Shown: one piece after another, positions 1 to 10,435 of the stretch
How positions within the stretch are numbered: the first letter of the stretch is position 1
Layout: each line of letters begins with the position of its first letter
Source of the DNA: Trileptium ribeirensis
Taxonomy: Eukaryota; Nematoda; Enoplea; Enoplida; Thoracostomopsidae
DNA: 64,000 nucleotides
Direction: 5' to 3'
NCBI GenBank assembly: GCA_030248225.1
Contig: JASANE010030053.1
Location: forward strand, 1 to 64,000
The notes under the pieces: generated by a model
What the model saw: the letters and a program-made list of their open reading frames with translations, nothing else
The model's database searches: none
Told to the model about the DNA's origin: nothing
Made by a program: the position numbers and the translations under genes

Positions 1-784
1 CAACCAGCCAAAAACACCGCTGCTGGCTCGTAGTTCCCTCGACTCCTCCGAAATGCATTAGTCATTTCTGGCGCGTACTGTGCATAAAGTATCCGCCACT
101 GAATGCTCGCTTCTCAGTCGATGGTCCCGTAGTTCTTAAATACTGCTGGCTGGTTCGAAAGCCGATAGTGTTCCTCGCGCGTGCTTTATTATCCTGCGCG
201 CTATTGCTTCTACAATAGAATGATGTTTCCCCATTATGCTGTAAACTCAGTTAATTCTAATCTTGTTCCACATTGAAATACTTTAATACGTGAAAAAAAC
301 TGACAAAAATATAGTGAATTATTAACTTGAATACAACATAATCGGAAAGTTCTAAACTTAATGAAATTTATACAGTTAAAGTTTAAAAAATTAATGACAA
401 TAATTATTTTTTCACAATAGAATATATATTGGAATAAGTTATTAGGGATCTCGACACATACCCTTCACGTAACAATACAAATATATAATAGATAACACTT
501 GGATAGAGACATATTGGCTCTGTGTAGGTAAGAATATGCCCATTACACGGTCCCGCTCTGATTAGACAAAATTTTACCGCATTCCACGAAGAATATACTA
601 TTTACGAATACAACTATAAATATTGCGAATACTACATGCTTCGACAGTTGTTGTCCGCTGTTTAACCCTTTCACACACAGTGTAACACAGTTGACATTGT
701 GAAGCAATATACTGGTGTGCGTTTACACGTGGTTGTTATTCGCTCACTGTGCGAGGTTCTTTAAGGAACCGAGCAATAACTCAT
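1..784. other. AT-rich intergenic DNA
   Basis: No coding signal is visible. The first ~130 bases share a broken word pattern with 2840-2905 (GTTCCCTCG, then GTACTGT, then ATAAAG), so the two may be old copies of one repeat. Confidence 0.5.
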
Positions 785-850
785 TGATAGCGTTGTGGCT
801 AGCGCACTAGGTTCGCATGCAAGCGATCCAGATTCAATCCGACGCCTCGG
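785..850 (+). repeat. tRNA-like sequence, possible SINE head
   Basis: An A-box-like TGGCTAGCGCAC (about 797-808) is followed ~25 nt later by GATTCAATCC (831-840), which resembles the GGTTCGANTCC B box, with a CGCATGCAAGCG stretch between them. Internal pol III promoter boxes at this spacing are the hallmark of tRNAs and tRNA-derived SINEs. The acceptor stem does not pair convincingly, so a functional tRNA is unlikely. A chance match remains possible. Confidence 0.25.
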
Positions 851-2762
851 AAAAGCTACGTTCAACATTACACGACATAGTAATTCATGTGTCAAAGGGT
901 TAAGAAACATATTGCAACATGCCCATAATTAATTTAATTAAACCATAACACAGTGCTTTTATGACATTAGTGCATATATTTCGCAATTTCATTGAGGTGG
1001 TCAGTCTTGAGTTACCAGTGAAGCACTATGTAGTTCATACAAGTATGGACAATATGTGTTTATAAAATCCTATTCCGAAGCAAAATATGTGATAAATTAT
1101 ATTACAGATTAGCACTATATTAATCTTTTTGTGTGTCTACACGTCATGCGCCCATGTACATACCTCGTTTGACCAAAAACTACTGTAAACGGCTAAAAGG
1201 GTACCGGCGTGAGCTGTACCCATAAACACCTTGGATTGCGAGCACGGGACGACGTGCTAGACAACTCCGCCCCCGTTTGTCGTCGGGTCATTTAAATGAA
1301 ATCCAATTTCGAATCAAAATATAATTTTTGAGACAACGCTACTCAAATTTGAAAATAAATACGCATAGCTCTTGCTCTTTTGTCGCCTAGGTTGATCAAA
1401 TATAATATACTTTAACCTTACGATCGGACAAACATTAAAACAGTACATTATGTGAGTTAACGGTTGTTCTTACCTAGGGCAACCCCAATGGTTATAGTTA
1501 CGCAAATACAGCGTTCCCGTATAAATATGTACACTTTTATAATACCATATCAGTCTAATCAAATTGTTATACCACATCACATATCTATCTATTATAAATG
1601 TTTGCGTTTATCATTAATAATAATGCGAATTTAGTTAGTTAAGTCATCTTTATATTCTTTGATATTCAAAAATGTCCTTCATATGAATACAACGCGCTTG
1701 CCCCTTGAACGGAATAATATTTACATCACAAGTGTTATTTGCGACCACTGTTATATTTGATTGCAAACACTTAAGCAGTCATATTAAATATCCGTTTGCG
1801 TCATAATTGAGCGTACGCAACAAAATAATACAATGCGCATTATATATACACATACATATGATAGCGCATTATATATACACATACATATGATACGACATAA
1901 TATCGATTATGCAATATCGAATAGGAGATAACGCACTACGTTATATTCTTACCTCCGTCATCTGCAAGCGATAAATTGAACATAACAGAATAGAAAACAT
2001 AACATATTTCAGCTGACATTTAAGTACTTGATTTCACGTTCCACGGCAAGTAGTAAACAATAACATAGGAATTTGCAATAGTATCCGCATACCGCAAAGC
2101 CAAAGAACAGTAAATTTCCACCACCACATCTGTACAAATTGGTGCGAAATAATAATGTTGGTTTAAATTCAATAAACCAGCCTTAAAACATAAAATTCAA
2201 CCATCCGTACAAAACCACTATGTACTGATTCACAAGATTACTTGCTAAATTTTTGCACAACACTGAAATACTTTTGCTTCTAGTCGGAAGCAAACTTCAA
2301 TGGAAATGCGATTTCGACTAGAACAAGATTCGTGTTTGCACATTATAAAAACATATATATATAAGTAAAAAAAGCTTTGAGGGAAAGCATGAAACGCCGC
2401 AAAATTAATAATTTTTCAATCTGAACATAAAAAATACTGTTCACTTCGCACTACGATTCATTACTGTTATATAATAGCTCAGCCATACTTGAATGAGCGA
2501 CACCATAGTATTTTTGAAATGAATGATCAGTTAGGTTGTTATTCTAAACCCATGTTAAAATTCCCGATTTTGATAAACTCAATTATATTTAGCACAGTTA
2601 TATAGACTGAAATAAAGACAAATCTTTGGCGAAATAATCCATAACGACTCGAAAAAACTTAACCACTTTTAAATAGTTATTCGTGAAGGGTCTTTCATAT
2701 TTTCTGTCCGTAACTGTACAGAAGTGTATTTGAATAAATCAACGGTACTCGCCATAATTGAC
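851..2762. other. AT-rich intergenic DNA
   Basis: No ORF with coding character and no convincing splice-flanked exon was seen. The only structure noted is the 29-bp tandem duplication at 1835-1892. Confidence 0.5.
1835..1892 (+). repeat. Perfect 2 x 29-bp tandem duplication
   Basis: The unit begins GCGCATTATATATACACA and ends CATATGATA. It occurs at 1835-1863 and again, identical, at 1864-1892, so it is a recent local slippage duplication. Confidence 0.85.
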
Positions 2763-3021
2763 AGCTGCTCGCTCGTTATTTGTTCGTGGTGACATAAAAT
2801 TTTACTTTGGAATTTTATAATTTGCTCCTTGTTCCCTCGCTCCTAAGGCAACAGTCAATTTGTGGCGAGTACTGTACAATAAAGCTCCTTCCGAAAAGTC
2901 ATTTGGCGCAACAGTGTCAAAATATTTTAGTATTTTATAAACAGCGCTTGCCAGCATTCAATATTTTTTCGCCTAACCAAGAAATGAACCCAATGGTGTC
3001 GTACAAAACCGAAAAACTTAC

Positions 3022-3232
3022 TTTCTGTGTTACCAGCGAGCGCAGTTGTCTCTCGTATTTTTGCATCTATTTCGGGATCGTAGTTGCAATACGATCCAAA
3101 GGGTCCACGTTCACCCAGAGGCGACATATAGCACGCTCCAGGGCCGCCATGATTGCCCGAGCCACCGATATAAATAGAGCCCGAGTCCATGGTAAGATCT
3201 GAACTGCCGGTCATTTCAGAAGTTGACGACTC
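3022..3232 (-). CDS. Putative host exon, function unknown
   Basis: On the minus strand a 211-bp open stretch, richer in GC than its surroundings, is bounded by TTTTAAG|GAG (acceptor) and GAAA|GTAAGT (a consensus donor, ACTTAC at 3016-3021 on plus). It reads ESSTSEMTGSSDLTMDSG at the start, has a Gly/Ser-rich middle, then GPFGSYCNYDPEIDAK. The ORF runs past the donor only into low-quality sequence, as expected for intron. I do not recognise the family. It shares a GPGA...PFG(S/E)YCNY pattern with the plus-strand candidate exon at 16549-16687. No start or stop codon is assigned, because this would be an internal exon. Confidence 0.4.
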
Positions 3233-3599
3233 CTTAAAATGAATTCCACGCAAGAACAATGAACAATATTATAACCAGACAAGTCATTTTAATTGTTCAC
3301 ACATTATAGGAAGTTATATTTGAAATTTTATGAAATATTATTTTTTGTCAATATATAGCAATAAATACTATGGTTATTAGCATAATGCTTAGACTGCTTG
3401 CTACTTATAAGAATGTTAACTTTTTAAAGAAAAAGTTACAAATTACCATCAAGAAGTAAACTAATAACTATATCGAGATTGCAGAACGTAGTGAAGCATA
3501 GGTACACCTACGCATGTTGCGTGCACAGCCAATCAGCTCTCAATAGCATACGTCGATATGCTATATGTAGATATCACACAATACCGCATAAGATAGAAC

Positions 3600-4995
3600 A
3601 AAACTAACACCGACAGTAAGTTTCCCATGCCCCAAAACCCCCAAGTGGAAGCTATCAGCCTCCCAGGACGTAACAGTAAAATTAGAAATTTTGGGTCGAA
3701 TAACCATGGCGGCGTGATACACCGTACTCACAGAACCATGGATCGCAGAGCAAAATCAACACCAGCAATGACTTTGCCATGCCCGAAAACCCCCAAGTAA
3801 AACTTTTAAGGACGTCAGTACAAATTTCAGAATTTTGGTTCGAGGAACCACGATACCTCAAACCCCATTAACCGGTGCCGTAATCGAAAAACAAAAAAGA
3901 GGCATCGGCATTCATCATTTTAATATGAGATAAAACCATGCAGAGAAAAAATTCGAAAGTTAAGATAAAAATAAGCTTGCTTCCAAGAAGAGTAATAAAA
4001 TGAGGTAAAAAAACCTTATTTTACTCTCTGACCTCGAACATTGGGGGCGCTATACCTCCGTACCCATGGGTCACAGAGCAAAACCAATGCCGGCAATGTA
4101 TTTCCAATGCCAGAAAACCACCAAGTGAAACTTTTCAGCCGTCCAAGACGTCAGAAAAAATTTCGAATTTTGGGTCGAGGAACCATAGGGGCACCATACC
4201 TTAAACCACATAGAACCGGAGCCTTAATCGAAAAACAAAAAACGCATCGGCATTGTTTATTTTACTATAAAATAAAACCAACCGGAGAAAAAATTCGAAA
4301 GTTAAGATAAAAATAAGTTTGCTTCATTGAAGGATACAAAATGCGGTGAAAAACCCTCATTTTGACGCCTGACCCCGAACATTGGGGGCGCCATACCCCC
4401 GTACCCATGGAACCATGGGTCACAGAGCAAAAACAATACCGCTAGTAATTCCCCATGCCCGAAAACCCCCAAGTGAAAGTTTTCATCCGCCCAAGACGTC
4501 AGAACAAATTTTTGGATTTTGAGTCGGGGAAATAATGGGGCACAATACCTCAAACCTCATAACTCTAGAACCGGAGCCTTTATCGAAAAACAGAAAAGAA
4601 GCACTGGTATTTATCATTTTATTATAAAATAAAACCTACCAGGAACTATGGGTCACAGAGCAAAATCGGCACCGACAATGAATTTCCTATACCCGAAAAC
4701 CCCAAGTTAAAACTTACCAGCCGCCCAAGACGTCAGAACAAATTTTTAAATTTTGGATCGAAGAACTGTTGGGGCGCCATACCCCTTACCTCAAACCAAA
4801 TAAATCCAGAACCGGAGAATTAATAGAAAAACAAAAAAGAGGCGTCGGCATTTATCATATACTATGAAATAAAACCATCCACAAAAAAATTCGAAAGTTA
4901 TGATAAAAATAACCTTGCTTCCGAGAAGAGTACTAAAATGGGGCCAAAAAGCCCACATTTTGACCCCTGACCTCGGAACTAGACCCCAAATCAAA
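3600..4995. repeat. ~345-bp tandem satellite array, diverged
   Basis: The words CCCCAAGT(G/T), CAAGACGTCAGA, GGGTCACAGAGCAAAA, GGGGGCGCCATACC and AAAATTCGAAAGTTA recur in order. CCCAAGT occurs near 3644, 3788, 4119, 4468 and 4700; the full units are ~331-349 bp apart and two units are shortened by deletion. Several short ORFs on both strands are by-products of the repeat. Confidence 0.8.
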
Positions 4996-7978
4996 AAACG
5001 CTCGCAATCGATTATGATGGTTCGAATGAGCCCAAGACCATGAAAATCGGCTCAGGCGTTCTCGAGTTATGGCCGATCACACACACACGAAATTTAAAAG
5101 ATTTCACCCCTACAATACATAATCTACACTACGTTTCACTACGTTCTGATGACTCTAGAACTAGAGAATCAGTATATTAAGATATAAAAACTGTGGTAGA
5201 AGAAAGATGGATGTATGGAATTTAACAATCACTGTTTTGAACGTGCAATCAATCGTGTCACATTAAAAGGTGATATTCGCAAAGGTAGTTGTAATCCCGG
5301 AATGTAGCAAAAGACATGCAGATTCAATGCTGTGGTGCAAGTTTTCATTGACTTGCGCAAATTGATTCATCTGAAGAGAATGTACTGTTGTTTGCGACTT
5401 TTGGCAGAGAGTCCGCTATGTTCATGTTAGATTCACGCAAAAGCGTGATTATGGTCTTTTTGGTCCAGAAAACTCAAAATTAGCCATCGAAGGGTGTGGA
5501 TAGCCATTTGTTATGGTACCCTTCGGCAGGGTTAGTAGTAGGTCGGCTGCTATTGTGATAATGATTCCATCCTTTTATAGACCCAATGTGAGTTGGAAAT
5601 TTAGTTCGACTGAAACTATGTTGATAATTTCGCGAGATGGTTGTCCGCGGTTGTATCGCCAGATGTGGGCGGAATCCGCCAGTAGTTTGTGAAGATATAT
5701 TTGATCCATTCACAGGGATACAAAACCCAGGGATTGCACAATCTAACGTTTAGTGTAGAGATTTGTAGATGACACTATCTTTAGCCCTAGTGATTGGTTG
5801 ACCTAGTTGAAACGTACACCCCAATATGTTTGCTTATGGAAAGACTGTGTGTGTGCAGCAGACCAAGCAGCCCATTCGTCAAAATACGGAGTAGCTTCAT
5901 TTTCAAAAGTTTTAATTTAAGGAAGATTAATCCATCGGTAAGGAAAGTACAGTTGAAGCAGACTGAATTTGGCACATTATATAATGCACGCAGAAAGTAC
6001 GCTCTACAGTCTCAACACAGATATTTTTCGCTGACATATATATAAATGCCTTGGTTTAACAGTTATATTGTTTCGTGCCAAAACGAATTCAATAAATGTT
6101 GATGTCGTCATATGAATACCTTTCCAATGTCCGAATGAGCTTTCTGTAATTTACGAAAGTTCAAATGTCCTGTAGTGATATAAGTATGACTGCATAGGAA
6201 ATAACCACGCATGTCTTTTTTTTTGGTAATTAATGTTCAAAATTCTGTACTTAAAAACCAAAAAAAGTGCAAAAATTTGTGTTTATCCTCTGTAATCTTG
6301 ATAATATAGCCTAAATTTTTGGACAACTTTGATATAAAAGTAAATCCTAGAAGGAGCGCACATGATAGTCGAAGACGTATTTGGATTTTTAATGATTTTG
6401 CTGTTATAAATATAACTTACATACAGTCGTTAGACCGACAACTCTCCGTTCAGTAACTAGCTTAGATACAACATGGTCCAACAGTGATAAACGTACACGA
6501 ACAGTGATATATCGTTAATAGTTAACATAGTTCAGTTCCTGTCAGTTATCACGTACTGTCGTAGACGTACTTTACCAAACTCAGGAAGGCGCATTGTTTT
6601 TGGAAATATTGGCCAGAAAGCAGCAACCAGTCGACTGTGCAGATTTAGCTCATTATAACATGAATCCCGTTGGATTGATATCATTGGATTGGTATCACAA
6701 ACATGATTCTTGAGCAATGTTTCCCGAAATAGGCACATTTTTCAATCATCTGTCAACTGCTTCAAACGTTGTGGTATCATAGTAAATGTGGGCACACTTG
6801 GGTCCTGAAATAATTTGAATACCTAACAACACAAGGCAAACATCTAGTTTTATTATTTTAGCTTTTTAGTAATATTTCTTGTTTTAATATTGTTAGTTGC
6901 TATATATATTTATTTCTTTTTGATTTTTTATATATTTACTTATTATTATATTAAAAACTTAATAACGTACCTTCAGTTTACTCTTTTTTAATAAAATTGA
7001 TTAATGTCACTGTGAAACAGTATGAAGTATGTTTTGCGTGGCAGACTGAGCTAATATTCACATTTTTAGGGCCCCGTTTCATTCGAAATTTATAGCTTTT
7101 GAAGCCGTTTTGTTTGTTTGTCTAATATGCATTGTGTCGTCGAACATCTATAAACGCGTGTTACCATTGTGCTCTGTTTGCTCTGATACAACCCGATCTG
7201 ATTTGAATGTGTATTTTATGTTGAGTGTTCACAAAGCTTTCTGACCGATCCGAAAGAGCGCGCACAATTTTATAGGAACCGAATGACGTGATGTAATATA
7301 TATACGTATATAGTAGGTGCAGCATTTGATCGTTTTGGATGACTTGTGACAGAAATCCGATCGGATTGGAAGGGGTCGATTCGGATTGTTGCAATTTGAA
7401 CACGGCCAAATTAGATTAAGCGCTCAGATACAGCCATAATAATCATTCACAAGCAAACACACTCATTTCAAGAATTTCCTTAGTTATTCGACAGCTATTT
7501 GACAGAGTTAAAGCTTAAGGTAGTTGATTAGGTTTAGCTTAATGAATTTAACTTGAGCCGTGCCTCTTTTGTACGTTTTGTTATCGCAATTTTCGAATTC
7601 TTCACCACTCTTACTACTTGAATTTCTTCCAAGAGTTTCGTTGGTATACGTTTTCCATTGACAAGTATATTTATATATGATCTTATGTCATAAAATATGG
7701 CGGATATATCAACAAGTTCTGGTTTGATTTGTATATTGCGTAATACGAAATTTTGCTTATACCTCATATTAAACTTTACCTAGGGCTGGACAGTAACATA
7801 ACTTATAGAGCACACACTGCGATTAATGTATATTTAAAATGTATGTACTTTTCTGAGTAAATATGTATTCTTTTCAACAAACGCGTTGCGAGTTCTGAAT
7901 AAAAAGTATTATATCTGTTGTGCGCGATGTTTGAATCCTTGTGTTCAAATTTTCTACATACCTTCGTTCGCCGCGATC
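4996..7978. other. AT-rich intergenic DNA
   Basis: Apart from the weak exon candidate at 5480-5740, no gene is supported. A minus-strand ORF at 7534-7767 (77 aa, Lys/Ile-rich) was considered and not accepted. Confidence 0.45.
5480..5740 (-). CDS. Possible terminal exon, function unknown
   Basis: An open frame on minus runs from about 5745 down to a TAA at 5480. It reads CAIPGFCIPVNGSNISSQ near the start and HNKWLSTPFDG at the end, is mildly GC-richer than its flanks, and has mixed amino-acid composition rather than repeat composition. A weak acceptor (CTAAACGTTAG) lies just upstream. It matches no family I recognise and has no methionine near the start. It could equally be a chance ORF. Confidence 0.2.
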   Translation of the reverse strand, partial: CAIPGFCIPVNGSNISSQTTGGFRPHLAIQPRTTISRNYQHSFSRTKFPTHIGSIKGWNHYHNSSRPTTNPAEGYHNKWLSTPFDG

Positions 7979-7983
7979 AGGCG
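7979..7983 (+). other. Target-site duplication, left
   Basis: AGGCG immediately precedes the 5' LTR and is repeated exactly at 10431-10435 after the 3' LTR. The 5-bp length is typical of Ty3/Gypsy integration. Confidence 0.9.
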
Positions 7984-8338
7984 TGTTATGGATTTGCTTC
8001 GCCAGAACATTTTGGAATTACATTCGATCCTGTTTTGAAAGCTGCTATGATGTACGAGGACATCCTCACACGTGGAGTGACTGCATCTCGATCCGTCTAG
8101 AATATTCTACGGATTTCGAAGACTGATGTCATGATTATTCCAGAAGATTCTTTGGTTATATTTAAAGACGGTTGCTTACCACAACTTGAGTTACTGTTTA
8201 GTTACTGTTCAGTTTACTGCTTCTTATTGTCTCGATTCAACGTTACTTTTACTGTCTTGTTTACTTACTTCTGTTGGTTTTCAATAAACGTTTGTTTTAT
8301 ACAACCCAACGTGGATCTACGCCTCTGGGAATACAACA
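7984..8338 (+). repeat. 5' LTR of the Gypsy element
   Basis: It begins TGTTATGGATTTGC and ends AATACAACA. It aligns along its length with 10041-10430. TTCAATAAACG near its 3' end (about 8279-8290) contains AATAAA and may be the polyadenylation signal. Confidence 0.9.
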
Positions 8339-8431
8339 GAAGCTTTCTGGCGCACTGATTAGGAACTTGTTCAACACTACGATCGACTGCCACATAGTCA
8401 ACGGATTAATAAAGGTCGAAGTCATCGCATC

Positions 8432-8560
8432 ATGGCCGAATTCAAGGACCTGATGGTACTCATGCAGCAACAACTTTAGCAACAACAAGTAATGACGCTG
8501 AAGATGGAGCAACAACAGAAGCTTTCTGGCGCAATGAGTAGGATCATGCAAAACAGCTGA
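8432..8560 (+). pseudogene. gag: Gag N-terminal remnant
   Basis: The reading frame MAEFKDLMVLMQQQL is stopped by TAG at 8477-8479, continues as QQQVMTLKMEQQQKLSGAM and ends at TGA (8558-8560) at the deletion junction. The Gln-rich coiled start suits gag of this Gypsy clade. A 21-bp stretch of it (8513-8533) also occurs at 8334-8354, straddling the end of the 5' LTR. Confidence 0.6.
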
Positions 8561-10019
8561 TCATGCTAATGCTTATGTCCTGAGTCGTCTACCTACGACT
8601 GACGATTTCCAGTTCGACAGGGAGGAAAGCGAAGACGATGCAGCTATGGTCTGTGCCATTCAAGACATCAGTAACAAAGTCACTCCTGCTAACAAACATT
8701 CACTGGCCCGCCTATCGGCGAAAGATCCAGTCATTTCAGTAGTTCTTCGATTCACGCGTGAAGGATGGCCGCCAAAGAAGAACGACGAAGGCACGGAAAT
8801 GCAACGTTACCGTAAGTTGGCTGATTTACTATCTATTGTTAACGGTTGCTTAGTACTTGGCTCCAGAGTAGTGATCCCTGCAAATCTTCGCCGCGATGTC
8901 TTGGAATTGTTGCACCTGGGACACGTTGGCATGCATCGTATGAAGCAGCTTGCACGTACGGCTGTCTACTGGCCAAATATTGATGATGACATCGAAGCAA
9001 CTTGCCGCACTTGCACCAGCTGTGGGGAGCACCAAAACAAACCACCAAAACCGGCAATTCATCCATGGATGCTACCAGAAAAACCATGGAGCCGTTTGCA
9101 TCTTGATCACGCTATTAATTTCCTGGGGACTAATTGGATAGTTTTAACGGACGCATATTCAAAATACCCCTGTATTCATACAACTCAGGCAGTCACGGCA
9201 AAGGCAACGATTGATCTCCTGGAACAGGACTTTGCTCATTTCGGATATCCTCATACATTGGTAACGGACAATGCATCAACATTCATGTCGGAAGAATTCC
9301 AGGCTTGGTGCAAAGAACGAGGATTTACTCATCTTACAGGTGCCCCGTATCATCCTGCTCCGAAAGTATCCGCAGAACGACTCGTCCAAACTTTCAAGCA
9401 TGCTTTACGGAAATCAAGTCTTCCTCCGAGAAAAGCCTTGCAACGGTTCCTGATGCAATATCGCCGCACTCCTAACTCCAGCGGCTATTCCCCTAGTGAG
9501 TTACTCAATTCGAGACAAATTCGGACGAAAATCGACATTCTGCTTCCGTCCTCAGCTTACACTGCTCAAGGTGAGCAAGCCAAAGAAGCTAGCAAATCCC
9601 AATTTCAAACTGTTGCAAAAGTGGACCCTGCTTATAAAGTCGGTGATCCGGTCTATGCTCTGTACTTTGGACCCCATCACGACAAGCAGCCACGTTGGGT
9701 GCCCGCTGTAGTCACACAGCGAAAAGGCACCCGTACTGTCAACGTCCGTGTTTATCCACTAGTACCCACCTGGCGGCGACACGTCGAACAACTGCAGCCA
9801 AGGCACGTTTCTGAAGATGACAACGAACCTGGCGCAGATGTCGATTCAACAGATGCCACAGATACTGCGGATAATGATCCTTTGGAAATCGCCGAAGTAC
9901 TTCAGACAGGAGAAGAAGAAACTATCGACGATGCGTCCAGTTCCGGCGGTCAGCAACTACGGCGTTCAAAGCGGACAACAAAAGGGCGTCCACCTAAACA
10001 CTACTCGCCTTCAAGGTAA
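8553..10019 (+). CDS. pol: Gypsy pol fragment: integrase
   Basis: The frame is open from ~8553, upstream of the first ATG at 8646, and starts in DHANAYVLSRLP, a degraded form of the ADALSRLP phrase that follows RNase H. Numbering from the ATG, an HHCC zinc finger follows (H90/H93 and C123/C126), then the integrase core with D154 (LHLDHAINF), D208 (LVTDNASTF) and E244 (SAERLVQTF), and a basic C-terminal part ending in an acidic then Lys/Arg-rich tail. All three catalytic acids are present, though PAPKVSAERL departs from the usual PATNGAAERL. It would insert element cDNA into chromosomes. No protease or RT is encoded, so it cannot act alone. Stop TAA lies 21 bp before the 3' LTR. Confidence 0.9.
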   Translation, partial: TADHANAYVLSRLPTTDDFQFDREESEDDAAMVCAIQDISNKVTPANKHSLARLSAKDPVISVVLRFTREGWPPKKNDEGTEMQRYRKLADLLSIVNGCLVLGSRVVIPANLRRDVLELLHLGHVGMHRMKQLARTAVYWPNIDDDIEATCRTCTSCGEHQNKPPKPAIHPWMLPEKPWSRLHLDHAINFLGTNWIVLTDAYSKYPCIHTTQAVTAKATIDLLEQDFAHFGYPHTLVTDNASTFMSEEFQAWCKERGFTHLTGAPYHPAPKVSAERLVQTFKHALRKSSLPPRKALQRFLMQYRRTPNSSGYSPSELLNSRQIRTKIDILLPSSAYTAQGEQAKEASKSQFQTVAKVDPAYKVGDPVYALYFGPHHDKQPRWVPAVVTQRKGTRTVNVRVYPLVPTWRRHVEQLQPRHVSEDDNEPGADVDSTDATDTADNDPLEIAEVLQTGEEETIDDASSSGGQQLRRSKRTTKGRPPKHYSPSR

Positions 10020-10030
10020 ACCTTCGGCTA

Positions 10031-10040
10031 GGCGGGGAGG
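10031..10040 (+). promoter_or_regulatory. Polypurine tract
   Basis: GGCGGGGAGG directly abuts the 3' LTR start at 10041. This is the position where plus-strand DNA synthesis is primed in LTR elements. Confidence 0.75.
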
Positions 10041-10430
10041 TGTTATGGATTGCTTCGCCAGAACATTTTGGAATTACATTCGATCCTGTTCTGGAAGCTG
10101 CTATGATGTACGAGGACATCCTCACACGTGGTGTGACGGCATCTCGATTCTTCAAGAATGTTCTACGTATTTCGAAGACTGATGTCATGATTATTCTAGA
10201 AGATTCTTTGATTATATTTAAAGACGGTTGTTTACCACAACTTGAGTTACTGTTTAGTTACTGCTGAAGTACTGTTTCATTACTGTTCAGTTTACTGTTT
10301 CTTATTGTCTCGATTCAACGTTACTTTTACTGTCTTGTTTACTACGTTTTGTTCACTTACTTCTGTTGACTTTCAATAAACGTTTGTTTTCTACAACTCA
10401 ACGTGGATCTACGCCTCTGGGGATATAACA
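10041..10430 (+). repeat. 3' LTR of the Gypsy element
   Basis: It begins TGTTATGGATTGC and ends GATATAACA, then the AGGCG duplication. It is ~35 bp longer than the 5' LTR owing to extra TTACTG-type slippage around 10255-10290 and a short insertion near 10345. Confidence 0.9.
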
Positions 10431-10435
10431 AGGCG
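10431..10435 (+). other. Target-site duplication, right
   Basis: AGGCG matches 7979-7983 exactly. Confidence 0.9.

Larger units (their letters stand above)
7984..10430 (+). mobile_element. Ty3/Gypsy LTR retrotransposon, internally deleted
   Basis: A 2.45-kb element has two LTRs (7984-8338 and 10041-10430), a perfect 5-bp target-site duplication AGGCG, a gag N-terminal remnant, an integrase-bearing pol end and a purine tract before the 3' LTR. Most of gag and all of protease, reverse transcriptase and nearly all of RNase H are missing: gag jumps at ~8550 to a conserved pol phrase that resembles the post-RNase H ADALSRLP motif. The element is therefore non-autonomous. The LTRs differ at scattered sites and by small indels, so the insertion is not very recent. 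Confidence 0.92.

Noticed and set aside
7534..7767. 77-aa minus ORF with LVNGKRIPTKLLEEIQVV
   Set aside because: No recognised motif, no splice or promoter context, AT-rich codon use like the surroundings.
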